Positions 24,076-31,963 of a stretch of DNA of 32,122 bases are shown piece by piece (the first letter of the stretch is position 1; every line of letters starts with the position of its first letter). Location of the stretch: assembly GCA_900315575.1 (NCBI GenBank), contig OMZR01000012.1, positions 1 through 32,122 on the forward strand, given 5' to 3'. This DNA comes from an uncultured Veillonellaceae bacterium (GTDB lineage: Bacteria > Bacillota > Negativicutes > Selenomonadales > Selenomonadaceae). A program made the translations under genes and the position numbers. The notes under the pieces are model-generated. The model had not been told where the DNA came from. It searched no databases and worked only from the letters and a program-made list of their open reading frames with translations.

Positions 24076-24215
24076 GGAGTACCCATCCTTCCATATTTTG
24101 TTGTAGAGAGGAACTTTTCAGATTTCCTACCTTCAATATAACACGGATTTGAACAAAATGAAAGAAGAAACGGTTAAGAAAATGTAAAGCCGTATACGCA
24201 TAGGGAGGATGGTTG

Positions 24216-25901
24216 TTATTTACTGGTGATGGCGACCTGTTTTCCACAGAATGCGATGCCATATTTCCAGACGGGCGCAATGTGTTCGGAGCGGAATTCT
24301 GCGAGGTAATCTTTCGCATCGATTTGGGCGAGAGCTTCTTGGGAGGAAGCGGCGAGCTGTTCGGCGTTTTCTGCTGCCTTGAACTCCATGATGATGCCGG
24401 GGAGGCCGGCTTTTTTCGGGAACATGGCGAGGTCGAAGCGGCCGCAGTCGCTTTCCCGATTGCTCTGTGTGCGGTATCGGTGCTCATAGTAGAGCGTGAA
24501 GCCGAGCATGAGGCCGTGATAAAAGACTTCGGGTTGTTTGGCGGTGTCGTGGTAACTGACCGTGCGCAGAAGGAGGTCCTGGAGGTTTTCTTCGAATCCT
24601 GCTGTATCACCAGTCATCATGGCCTGGAGCATGTCGTAGAGCGCGATGTCCGTACCTTCGGTGCCGTTCATCCAATGGAGAACTTCTCTGCGATAAATCA
24701 GGCGGATTTCCGTGTTTGGGATGGAAAGCTGGTAGAGCGGATCGTCTTCGTCCTCGTCCCTGTTTTCTCCCGTGCATTGCAGATAGCCGCAGAAGAGCAG
24801 GACGGAGTAGAGCTCGTTGCGCTGCGCCCCCATCTTCGTGGAGTAGATCGTGGATTCCGTCACAGCAGAAATGATGCTGCCACCAGAGAGGAGCGTCTGC
24901 ATTTCTTTCCATGTGCGGGCGTCAGCACGTTCGAGCATTGTGCGCAGGATGGAATTTGAGGATGTATTGACCCAGAAAGGACGTGGCTTGCAGTCTTCGT
25001 AAAAATAGTTCAGCACGGACCAGGGATTGTAGATGTCGGCACCTTGGAAATGATAGCCGTCATACCAGCGGGCGAGTTCGGGGAGCTTGTCGGCACAGCC
25101 GAGCGTCTCCGCCATTTCGGCGACTTCCTGCGGCGTGAAACCAAAGGCGTCGGCGTAGCCGCCATGGAGCACGGTCGAGACTGTGAGGTTGTTGAGCCCG
25201 CTGAAGATGCTTTCCTTCGCGACGCGCAGGACGCCAGTGAGGACGGCGAAGCCGAGAGCGTCATTGTCTTTGAATGCACTGGAATAGAACGGGCGGAAAA
25301 ACGAGATGACCTCGTCGTAGCAGCCATGATCCCAGGCACACTGGATGGGAGCGTCATATTCGTCAATGAGAAGCAGAGGCTTTTTGTGATAGTATCGATG
25401 AAGGAATTCCGTTAAATCATGGATGGATGCTTTCATATCTTCCAAGGAAGATTTGCCTGAGGAAATTCTTTCAAAAAAATTCTTTTCATTGAGTGTCAGA
25501 CAATCGCTTTCACGCAAGAACTGATAAGGCTGATACAGGGAACTGAGCAGCAATCTCATCATATTGAGAATTTCTTCTGGCGTTCTTCCAGAGACATCTT
25601 TGAGACTGATCATCACAACGGGATAAGTGCCAGCCATTTTCATGATGGATTCGTCTTTTGCAATATTTGTTCCTTGGAACCATCCTGCAATCTGGTCTTT
25701 TTTTGACATGTCGAAGAAAGATGCAATCATCGACAGCGTGAGCGTCTTGCCGAATCGGCGAGGACGTGTAAAGAGCGTGACCTGGTTTCGATGCTGGCAA
25801 AGTTCGCGGATGACATGGGTCTTATCCACGAAATAGCAGCCTTTTTCGATCAAATCGGGAAAATTGGAAATGCCGAGCGGCATGGGCTTGGCAAGTTGCA
25901 T
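24216..25901 (-). CDS. AAA-ATPase-like / PD-(D/E)XK nuclease family protein
   Basis: This 561-residue protein belongs to the large AAA-ATPase-like plus PD-(D/E)XK family common as multicopy genes in anaerobes. It shows an N-terminal ISNFPDLIEKGCYFVDKT, a Walker A of the form RPRRFGKT (46-53), Walker B LLLIDEYDAPI (about 177-187) and a C-terminal nuclease-like core with D490, E506 and K508 (GRFDLAMFP ... IIMEFKAAEN). The biological role is unknown; links to defence or mobile DNA are suspected in the literature but not shown. The ATG at 25901 has GGAGG upstream. The first third of the gene is clearly richer in A/T than the rest, which suggests a recombinant or imported origin. Confidence 0.87.
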   Translation of the reverse strand: MQLAKPMPLGISNFPDLIEKGCYFVDKTHVIRELCQHRNQVTLFTRPRRFGKTLTLSMIASFFDMSKKDQIAGWFQGTNIAKDESIMKMAGTYPVVMISLKDVSGRTPEEILNMMRLLLSSLYQPYQFLRESDCLTLNEKNFFERISSGKSSLEDMKASIHDLTEFLHRYYHKKPLLLIDEYDAPIQCAWDHGCYDEVISFFRPFYSSAFKDNDALGFAVLTGVLRVAKESIFSGLNNLTVSTVLHGGYADAFGFTPQEVAEMAETLGCADKLPELARWYDGYHFQGADIYNPWSVLNYFYEDCKPRPFWVNTSSNSILRTMLERADARTWKEMQTLLSGGSIISAVTESTIYSTKMGAQRNELYSVLLFCGYLQCTGENRDEDEDDPLYQLSIPNTEIRLIYRREVLHWMNGTEGTDIALYDMLQAMMTGDTAGFEENLQDLLLRTVSYHDTAKQPEVFYHGLMLGFTLYYEHRYRTQSNRESDCGRFDLAMFPKKAGLPGIIMEFKAAENAEQLAASSQEALAQIDAKDYLAEFRSEHIAPVWKYGIAFCGKQVAITSK

Positions 25902-25922
25902 GGAAACCGCCTCCTTTTCTTC

Positions 25923-25951
25923 ATTCTATCGCAGGACAGGGTGCCGGGCAA
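25923..25951 (-). promoter_or_regulatory. Promoter of the AAA/PD-(D/E)XK gene
   Basis: Leftward TTGCCC (25951-25946), a 17-nt spacer and TAGAAT (25928-25923), 22 bp before the start codon and directly after the preceding terminator. Confidence 0.55.
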
Positions 25952-25980
25952 CAAAAAAATGCCGCACCCGGAGGTGCGGC
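25952..25980 (-). terminator. Terminator of the MFS gene
   Basis: GCCGCACC (25961-25968) pairs with GGTGCGGC (25973-25980); leftward it is followed by ATTTTTTT. Confidence 0.93.
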
Positions 25981-25992
25981 GGATTATGAAGT

Positions 25993-27279
25993 TCAATGGC
26001 TGGCCGCCATGGCTTCTTTGTAGAAGTGTTCGCGGCGCTGGGCGACGATCTGCTTGGCTTCGGCTGTGCGATCCATCTGATGGCGCGTGAAGCGGCCGAA
26101 GCGGCCGATCATGACGTAATAGAGCCCCATGCCGACGAGGGCGAGAGCACCTGCGATGAGGTAGACGATGGAGAAGCCGAAGCTCGGAACAAAGCTGCCG
26201 AGCGTGTACGGGCCGACGCCGATGCCGAAGTCGAGCAGCACGAAGTACGTGCTCGTCGCAACGCCGACCTGATGAATCGGGGCGCAGTGGACGGCGAGGG
26301 CGTGGCAGGAGGCTGTGACCGTGCCGTAACCGAAGCCGAGGAACAGTGCGCCGATGAGCATCGGGATGTCGCTCGTGGCATTCGCGATGATGGCCATGGC
26401 GACGGCCATCGAGAGCAGCGAAGGATAGACGACGACGTTGCCGCCGTAGTTGTCGAGCAGATACCCGGTCAGCGGGCGGCTGATGAACGACGTCAGCGCG
26501 AAGCAGAGGAAGAAGCAGGTCGCGCCGATGCCAGTGACGCCGATGGACGACGTATAAGCGCCGAGGAACGAAAGAACCGTGGAGTAGCAGACACCGCCCA
26601 TGAGTGCGATGAACGAGATGGCGAGCGACTTGATGGCAAAGAAGCGGTCAAACGAAACGTGCTTGAGGTCTTCCTTTTCCTGCGGCAGCACCGTGCGCTC
26701 CGGCGCCTTGATGAGGAACGAAAGCAGGAAGATGACGAACGCGGCCGCGCCCGTGATTTCGATGCCGAGGCCATAAGCATGCGCTGACGTGATGTTCATG
26801 GCGAGGAACGGGCCGACAGCCGAGGCAATCGTGACGCCGAGCGTGAAGTAGCCGATGCCCGTGCCCATTTTCGAGAGCGGAATGAGCGCGGCGACAATCG
26901 TGCTGGCGGCCGTCGATGTCATGCCGAACGAAACGCCATGCACGAAGCGCACGATGTTGAAGACGGCGAGCGTCGGGCTCGCGAGGTAGGCGAGAATCAG
27001 CAGGAAGAACAGGCTTGTGCCGACGAGGAACATGCGGCGGCGGCCGACGAAGTCAATGAAGCGGCCGGCCGGGATGCGGGCAAAGAGTGCGCCGACGATG
27101 AAGAGGCCGGACGCGAGCCCCGCCATGCTGAGGCTGGCACCGAAATGCTCCATCGCATATGCGGTCGACCAGAGCATCAGGAGGAAGTGGACGCTGTAGA
27201 CGAGCAGATTGACCGCGATCGTAAAGAGATAATTGCGGTTCCAGAGACTTGGCTGCGCAGCAGCCTTTTCCGTAGCCAT
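25993..27279 (-). CDS. MFS transporter
   Basis: This 428-residue inner-membrane protein has about 12 hydrophobic segments and the MFS signature after helix 2 (GRFIDFVGRRRMFL), with VRFVHGVSFGMTSTAAST and RPLTGYLLDNYGGN in the second half. It resembles drug or metabolite exporters of the major facilitator superfamily; substrate unknown. I place the start at the ATG at 27279 (MATEKAAAQ), with AAAGGAG 9 nt upstream. The frame is open 62 codons further, and an ATG at 27453 with AAGGTG upstream is an alternative that would add a 58-residue polar N-terminal extension. It diverges from a LysR regulator, which probably controls it. Confidence 0.85.
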   Translation of the reverse strand: MATEKAAAQPSLWNRNYLFTIAVNLLVYSVHFLLMLWSTAYAMEHFGASLSMAGLASGLFIVGALFARIPAGRFIDFVGRRRMFLVGTSLFFLLILAYLASPTLAVFNIVRFVHGVSFGMTSTAASTIVAALIPLSKMGTGIGYFTLGVTIASAVGPFLAMNITSAHAYGLGIEITGAAAFVIFLLSFLIKAPERTVLPQEKEDLKHVSFDRFFAIKSLAISFIALMGGVCYSTVLSFLGAYTSSIGVTGIGATCFFLCFALTSFISRPLTGYLLDNYGGNVVVYPSLLSMAVAMAIIANATSDIPMLIGALFLGFGYGTVTASCHALAVHCAPIHQVGVATSTYFVLLDFGIGVGPYTLGSFVPSFGFSIVYLIAGALALVGMGLYYVMIGRFGRFTRHQMDRTAEAKQIVAQRREHFYKEAMAASH

Positions 27280-27508
27280 AGGGGAAGACTCCTTTCGCGA
27301 AACGAAAATACTTGCGGATGATGGTTTCTGAGGACGGGCAGCGACGCGCGGCGCGGCTTCGAGGAACAAGTCGCTCGTGTCATCCCTGCTCATCCCTAGT
27401 TCCAGCTGCAGTTCCCTGTCCGGAGCAGCAGCCGGAGTGGATGAAGTATGCATCTTGAAAATCACCTTGTCTCATGCAGCAGGTGCATATCTCCTGCTTG
27501 CAGGACTT

Positions 27509-27538
27509 ATTATAACTGCAAGGAATTGTAGCGTCCAA
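27509..27538 (-). promoter_or_regulatory. Promoter of the MFS gene
   Basis: Leftward TTGGAC (27538-27533), an 18-nt spacer and perfect TATAAT (27514-27509). Transcription would start near 27502, so a start at 27279 implies a leader of about 220 nt. Confidence 0.7.
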
Positions 27539-27558
27539 TGCAACATTTCCATAAAATC

Positions 27559-27575
27559 TATGAGTATCACGCATA
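27559..27575. promoter_or_regulatory. Candidate LysR operator (T-N11-A)
   Basis: TATG-N9-CATA is an interrupted palindrome containing the T-N11-A pattern of LysR-type regulators, placed between the divergent MFS and LysR promoters. The rest of the 390-bp gap holds the promoters and the MFS leader. Confidence 0.4.
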
Positions 27576-27592
27576 AAACTCGCGAAGAGATG

Positions 27593-27601
27593 TGATAGAA
27601 T
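27593..27601 (+). promoter_or_regulatory. Extended -10 promoter of the LysR gene
   Basis: TG-A-TAGAAT lies about 69 nt before the LysR start; no good -35 is seen, which is usual for activator- or autoregulated promoters. Confidence 0.4.
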
Positions 27602-27669
27602 AGAGAAAAGACAAAAACATTATGATTGAAATGCATGACTTTCATACATCAAATGCAGGAGCTGACTTT

Positions 27670-28551
27670 ATGGAGATTTCACAACTGCAATATTTTCAGG
27701 CGATGGCGCGCGTGCGCCACTTTACGAAAGCGGCCGAAGAATGCGCCGTGTCGCAGTCGGCGCTCTCGCGCTCGATCGCGAAGCTCGAGGACGAGCTCGG
27801 CACGCCGCTCTTTGTGCGTCATGCGCGGCGTGCCGAGCTGACGCATGCAGGCGAGCACTTCCTCTATCACGTCGACCGCGTGCTGCGCGAGCTCGAAGCG
27901 GCGAAGAGGGAAGTTGCCGCGCCTGAGCAGGAGGATGGCGGCGTCGTGAACGTCTCGTTCTTCCATTCGTTCGGTGGGTATCTGCTGCCGATGCTGCTCG
28001 CGGAGTTCCATGCGCAGCATCCCGAGATCCGTATCAAGCTGAACCAGCACAACAGCAAGTTCCTCATGCGGCAGGTCGCGCGCGGCAAGACGGATCTCTG
28101 TCTCTGCTCGACGATGACGATGGCGGAGAACATCGCGTGGATGTATCTCTGGAGCGAAGAGCTCTTCGTCGCCGTGCCGAAAGACCATCCGCTCGCGAGC
28201 CGCGAGAGCGTGACGCTCCGCGACATCGAGCGCGAGCCGCTGATTACGTTGAAGCCGAACTACAGCCTGCGCACGCTCGTCGATCAGTCGTTCGAGCTCG
28301 CTGACAGCCATCCGCAGGTCATTTTCGAGGGCGACGACGTCAACACGCTCGCGAGCCTCGTCGCGGCGAAGCTCGGCGTCAGCATCATTCCGAACATCCC
28401 GGGCATCGAGCACCTCGGCATCGTCTACCTGCCGATTTCGTTCCCGGTCTGCAAGCGCGCCGTCGGCATCGCCTGGAACCGCGCGAAGCCGCTCTCGCCG
28501 GCCGCGCTGACATTCCAGCAGTTCGTCATCGCGCATTTTGCTTCGGCCTGA
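27670..28551 (+). CDS. LysR-family transcriptional regulator
   Basis: This 293-residue protein has the normal LysR length. The N-terminal winged helix-turn-helix (FQAMARVRHFTKAAEECAVSQSALSRSIAKLEDELG, spread over residues 9-44) binds DNA; residues about 90-290 form the two-lobed co-inducer domain (NVSFFHSFGGYLLPMLLAEFHA ... VAAKLGVSIIPNI). The ATG at 27670 has AGGAG 8 nt upstream; an upstream in-frame ATG has none. It is divergent from the MFS gene, and a candidate T-N11-A box lies between them, so the transporter is the likely target. The inducer is unknown. Confidence 0.92.
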   Translation: MEISQLQYFQAMARVRHFTKAAEECAVSQSALSRSIAKLEDELGTPLFVRHARRAELTHAGEHFLYHVDRVLRELEAAKREVAAPEQEDGGVVNVSFFHSFGGYLLPMLLAEFHAQHPEIRIKLNQHNSKFLMRQVARGKTDLCLCSTMTMAENIAWMYLWSEELFVAVPKDHPLASRESVTLRDIEREPLITLKPNYSLRTLVDQSFELADSHPQVIFEGDDVNTLASLVAAKLGVSIIPNIPGIEHLGIVYLPISFPVCKRAVGIAWNRAKPLSPAALTFQQFVIAHFASA

Positions 28552-28555
28552 ATAA

Positions 28556-28605
28556 AGAAAAAACACGCCAGCCGCAGAGGAAAGGGTCGATCTGCGACTG
28601 ACGTG
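28556..28605 (-). terminator. Terminator of the leftward FliB-like gene
   Basis: A 15-bp stem with G-T pairs (28564-28578 with 28591-28605) is followed leftward by TTTTTT. It also lies just after the rightward LysR stop but has no T-run in that direction. Confidence 0.85.
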
Positions 28606-28614
28606 CCTATGGGG

Positions 28615-28655
28615 TGGCCATCGGGGCAAAAAGCATGGAGACTTTTTGATGGCCA
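28615..28655. other. Nested hairpin in the gap after LysR
   Basis: TGGCCATC (28615-28622) pairs with GATGGCCA (28648-28655), and AAAAAG (28628-28633) pairs with CTTTTT (28642-28647) inside it. The region between 28606 and 28730 has no gene; its purpose is unclear. Confidence 0.4.
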
Positions 28656-28729
28656 AACTTATTATAACATAAAAAAAGCAGAAAATAAGTGTTTTTTGCA
28701 ACCAGAACGTGTTTCAAACGAAATTTAAT

Positions 28730-29755
28730 TTATTTTAAGGAATGAAACAGAAGGTTGAAGAGGCCGAGACTATCTTCCTCGCGTGGCGCGAGTGCTGTTT
28801 CGATGGCGTGGAGACCTGCTGGCGTTTGCGGCAGGCGCGCAGCGCGGGCGGCGAAGGCGGCGAGTTCTGCATCGTTGAAGCTCTGGCGGCCGATGGAGGC
28901 GCGGCCGGTCAGCAGGAGCTCGAAGACCTTGTAGCCGAGCACGAAGATCCAGTAGTTGTGGATGAGGCCGCCCGGGACGGCGCAGGGGTAGAGCTCCGTG
29001 TAGAACTGGTGCAGCAGGAAGTTCTCGAGCAGCTTCTCGTGCGGCAGGAGTACGTAGCCTTCGAGGCTGCGACGGCAGACGGGCCAGGCGCGCGCGATCT
29101 GCGCGAGGTCGGGCGCGGGTGCGTCGAGGTGGAATGCGCTGGCCGTCTGCGCGAAGTCCTCGCGGTCGAGCGGCGCGCCTGGGGCTGTTGCAAGCGTTCG
29201 CACAATGCCCCAGAGGAAGTCGAGATGTTTGAGCGGGTCGAACTTCACGTTGCGCAGGGCCGCGTCGAAGCGGGCGGCGAACAGCGGCGACTCGTAGCTC
29301 TTGATGATCTTGCCGAGGTCGTAGCCGTGCCCATCGCTGATGAAGTCGACAGCGTCCTCGAGGTAGAGGCCGAGCAGGATGAGACGCACGTCGATAGCGT
29401 ATTTCTGCGTTTCGAGGATGCGCAGGCATGTCCGCTGGAGGTCGAGGATGTATGAGAGCTCCGGCAGGGGCTCGTCCAGCGTCGGGACATCGCGGTTCGC
29501 GGGGCGGAGGCTTCCTGTAGGGATGGAGTTCATCTCGAAATGGAACTTTCCGCGAAAGAAGAGCACCTGCGCGGCGGCATGCGGGCACACGAGCAGCAGC
29601 GACCGTTCGTAAATGCTCGAAAGATGCAGGTCGCGCAGAGCCGGGCAGCGCGGAGGGACAGGGCCATTGCCAGCGAGCGGGCAGGAGGATGCGCGGCAGG
29701 TGAAGGAAGAGACGTACTTAGGAGATATGCAAAGAAATGATCTTTGGCTTGCCAT
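28730..29755 (-). CDS. FliB-like protein (flagellin lysine-N-methylase related)
   Basis: This 341-residue protein resembles flagellin lysine-N-methylases: SPKYVSSFTCRASSCP at the N-terminus corresponds to the family's Cys-containing start, and IYERSLLLVCPHAAAQVLF matches the later segment usually written SLTCPEAA. The C-terminal two thirds are a helical region like that of FliB. Between these blocks the family normally has a longer stretch with more Cys residues; here it is much shorter (Cys at 9, 20, 25, 37 and 57 only), so the metal or cofactor site may be changed or the protein may be inactive. The ATG at 29755 has AGGAA 4-5 nt upstream. Identification is by motif memory and is moderate. 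Confidence 0.55.
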   Translation of the reverse strand: MASQRSFLCISPKYVSSFTCRASSCPLAGNGPVPPRCPALRDLHLSSIYERSLLLVCPHAAAQVLFFRGKFHFEMNSIPTGSLRPANRDVPTLDEPLPELSYILDLQRTCLRILETQKYAIDVRLILLGLYLEDAVDFISDGHGYDLGKIIKSYESPLFAARFDAALRNVKFDPLKHLDFLWGIVRTLATAPGAPLDREDFAQTASAFHLDAPAPDLAQIARAWPVCRRSLEGYVLLPHEKLLENFLLHQFYTELYPCAVPGGLIHNYWIFVLGYKVFELLLTGRASIGRQSFNDAELAAFAARAARLPQTPAGLHAIETALAPREEDSLGLFNLLFHSLK

Positions 29756-29792
29756 AAGGTTCCTCGATTGATCGAAAGATACAGACAACAGC

Positions 29793-29843
29793 AGGCTCTC
29801 CCTCTGGGAGAGCTGGCACGCGAAGCGTGACTGAGAGGGTAGT
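29793..29843. repeat. Divergent solo palindromic repeat
   Basis: GCTCTCCC-TCT-GGGAGAGC is followed by CACGC-GAA-GCGTG and GAGAGGGTAGTT. It has the same two-hairpin plan as the element arms but a different sequence. Confidence 0.65.
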
Positions 29844-29864
29844 TCAGAGGCACGTACTGACGAA

Positions 29865-30806
29865 TCAGAACAGCCCGAGCGTCTTTGTCACAAAGACCCA
29901 TCCGAACATCGTGAACGCCGACAGTGCGGATGTGAAGACGACGCAGTTGCCTGCGAGCGCGGCGTCGGCGCCCATCTGCTGCGCCATGGCGTATGAAGCG
30001 ACAGCGCACGGCGTTGCGAAGATGGCGATGAGCGTGACGAACTCGGCACCGCGGAAGCCGAGCAGCGCGGCGGCTGTCAGCATGATGGCAGGCGCGACGA
30101 TGAGGCGCGCGATCGTGCTGGCCCAGAGGTCGCGGCGGCTGTCGGCGATGCCGCCCTTCTCGAACGACGCGCCGAGGATAATCAGCGCGACGGGCGTCGT
30201 AGCCGCACCGACCTGCGCAATCGGCTTCAGGATCGGGTCGGGAATCGGGAACGGCAGCAGGCGGCAGAGCGCGCCGAGGATGATGCCGTCAATCATCGGG
30301 TTCTTGAGCACGCGGATGAGAATCGGCACGAGCTGGAACTTGCCGCCGCGGAACATCTCGAGCTCGAAGACGGCGAAGATGTTGTAGAGCGGCACGATGG
30401 CCGCAATCATCATCGTCGGAATGAGAGCCGCCTCCTCGCCGAAGATGTTGACGACAATCGGGATGCCGAGAATGACGAAGTTGCTGCGGAAGATGGCCTG
30501 CGCGATCGAGCCGCGCTTGCGGTTGTCCTTTTCGAACCAGACGGCGAATGCCATCGAGGCGAGGAACAGCAGCGTCACGGCCGTCATGCCGAAAACGACG
30601 AGGCTCGGGTCGAAGCCGTCCTCGAAATCGGCGCGGTAGATGTTCGCGAACATCATGCAGAAGAAGAACACGCGGAACACCATGCGGTTCGTGTGCTTGA
30701 GTTCCTCGGGCGTCATGAGCTTGGCGCGCTTGACGAAGAGGCCGATGCCGATGAGCACGAAAATCGGGATGACAGCGCTCACGGCGACAACGAAATTGCT
30801 GAACAA
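29865..30806 (-). CDS. AEC (auxin efflux carrier) family transporter
   Basis: This 313-residue inner-membrane protein has about ten hydrophobic segments in two halves, the AEC family plan: VIPIFVLIGIGLFVKRAKLM at the start, SNFVILGIPIVVNIFGEE in the middle, KNPMIDGIILGALCRLL and LIILGASFEKGG at the start of the second half, and TPCAVASYAMAQQMGAD near the end. In bacteria such carriers move dicarboxylates such as malate or malonate, or other metabolites; substrate not predictable here. The start is TTG at 30806 with GGGAGG 7-8 nt upstream; a TTG five codons earlier overlaps that site. The ribosome-binding site forms the 3' arm of a hairpin. Confidence 0.87.
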   Translation of the reverse strand: MFSNFVVAVSAVIPIFVLIGIGLFVKRAKLMTPEELKHTNRMVFRVFFFCMMFANIYRADFEDGFDPSLVVFGMTAVTLLFLASMAFAVWFEKDNRKRGSIAQAIFRSNFVILGIPIVVNIFGEEAALIPTMMIAAIVPLYNIFAVFELEMFRGGKFQLVPILIRVLKNPMIDGIILGALCRLLPFPIPDPILKPIAQVGAATTPVALIILGASFEKGGIADSRRDLWASTIARLIVAPAIMLTAAALLGFRGAEFVTLIAIFATPCAVASYAMAQQMGADAALAGNCVVFTSALSAFTMFGWVFVTKTLGLF

Positions 30807-30808
30807 AG

Positions 30809-30869
30809 AAAAACCTCCCAATGTGCAAGTCGAAGGATTGTACGCCTTCTATTATGATACATTGGGAGG
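30809..30869 (-). terminator. Terminator-like hairpin containing the AEC ribosome-binding site
   Basis: Leftward, CCTCCCAATGT (30869-30859) pairs with ACATTGGGAGG (30824-30814), with an inner GAAGG/CCTTC stem, and TTTTT follows. It looks like the trpS terminator, yet GGGAGG is the ribosome-binding site of the next gene. Confidence 0.7.
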
Positions 30870-30915
30870 TCTTGTTGTTTAGAAGAAAATTATTTTTCGC
30901 GTGCTCGGCGCTTTC

Positions 30916-31923
30916 TTAGTTCTCGAGCAGCAGGCCGACGCGCTTCTTCGCCTTCGTCAGCGTCTTGTTCGCGATGTACGTCGCGCGCTCGGCGCCTTTT
31001 TTCATCTGCTCGTCGAGGTAGGCGCGGTCGTTCATGAGGCGGTCGAAGTTCTCGCGGATTGGGCGCAGCTCCTCGGCGACGGCCTCACCGACGGCTTTCT
31101 TGAAATCGCCATAGCCGTGGCCCGCGAACTCGGCCGTGATTTCATCCATTGTCTTGTGCGTGACGGCGGAGTAGATCGTCATGAGGTTGTTGATGCCGTC
31201 CTTGCCTTCGCGGAACGCGACCTCGGACTCGCTGTCCGTGACGGCGCTCTTGAACTTATTAAGGATGACTTTTTCGTCGTCGAGGATGGAGATCGTTGCT
31301 TTCGGGTTCGTGTCGGACTTGCTCATCTTGCTCGTCGGATCCTGCAGGCTCATGACGCGTGCGCCCGCTTTCGGGAAATAGCCTTCCGGCAGCTTGAAGA
31401 TTTCGCCATACGTATGGTTGAAGCGCGTCGCAACATCGCGCGTGAATTCGAGGTGCTGCGTCTGGTCTTCGCCGACGGGCACGTAGTCCGCCTGGTAGAG
31501 CAGGATGTCGCCGGCCATGAGCGCGGGGTATGTGAAGAGGCCCGCGTTGATGTTGTCCGGGTGCTTCTGCGACTTGTCCTTGAACTGCGTCATGCGCGAG
31601 AGCTCGCCGAACTGCGAGCAGCAGTCCATGATCCAGCCCATCTCGGCATGGCACTTGTTGTGGCTCTGCACGAAGACAAGGCTCTTTTCCGGGTCGATGC
31701 CGCAGGCGAGCAGGAGAGCAAACGCCTGCCGCGTCTGGGCGCGGCGCTTCTGCGGGTCGATGTGGATCGTCATCGAGTGCAGGTCGGCGATGAAATAGTA
31801 GCAGTTGTATTCTTCCTGCAGATCCTTCCAGCCTTTGACGGCGCCGAGGTAGTTGCCGAGCGTGAAGACGCCCGTCGGCTGGATGCCGGAAAGGATGATT
31901 TTCTTCTGCATTTCTTCTGCCAT
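30916..31923 (-). CDS. trpS: Tryptophan--tRNA ligase
   Basis: TrpS charges tRNA-Trp with tryptophan using ATP. The 335-residue product has the usual length for a class Ic synthetase. The HIGH-equivalent motif is TLGN (21-24) in GIQPTGVFTLGNYLGA, and KMSKS is at 199-203. GEDQTQHLEFTRD and ADLHSMTIH are typical tryptophan-pocket segments. The ATG at 31923 has AGGAGGA 8 nt upstream; the frame is open 14 codons further but without a ribosome-binding site. A T-box leader with a terminator controls it, so expression should rise when uncharged tRNA-Trp builds up. Confidence 0.96.
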   Translation of the reverse strand: MAEEMQKKIILSGIQPTGVFTLGNYLGAVKGWKDLQEEYNCYYFIADLHSMTIHIDPQKRRAQTRQAFALLLACGIDPEKSLVFVQSHNKCHAEMGWIMDCCSQFGELSRMTQFKDKSQKHPDNINAGLFTYPALMAGDILLYQADYVPVGEDQTQHLEFTRDVATRFNHTYGEIFKLPEGYFPKAGARVMSLQDPTSKMSKSDTNPKATISILDDEKVILNKFKSAVTDSESEVAFREGKDGINNLMTIYSAVTHKTMDEITAEFAGHGYGDFKKAVGEAVAEELRPIRENFDRLMNDRAYLDEQMKKGAERATYIANKTLTKAKKRVGLLLEN

Positions 31924-31963
31924 GATGGATTCCTCCTGTGGATGCGTCAGGGACATGGCATAC

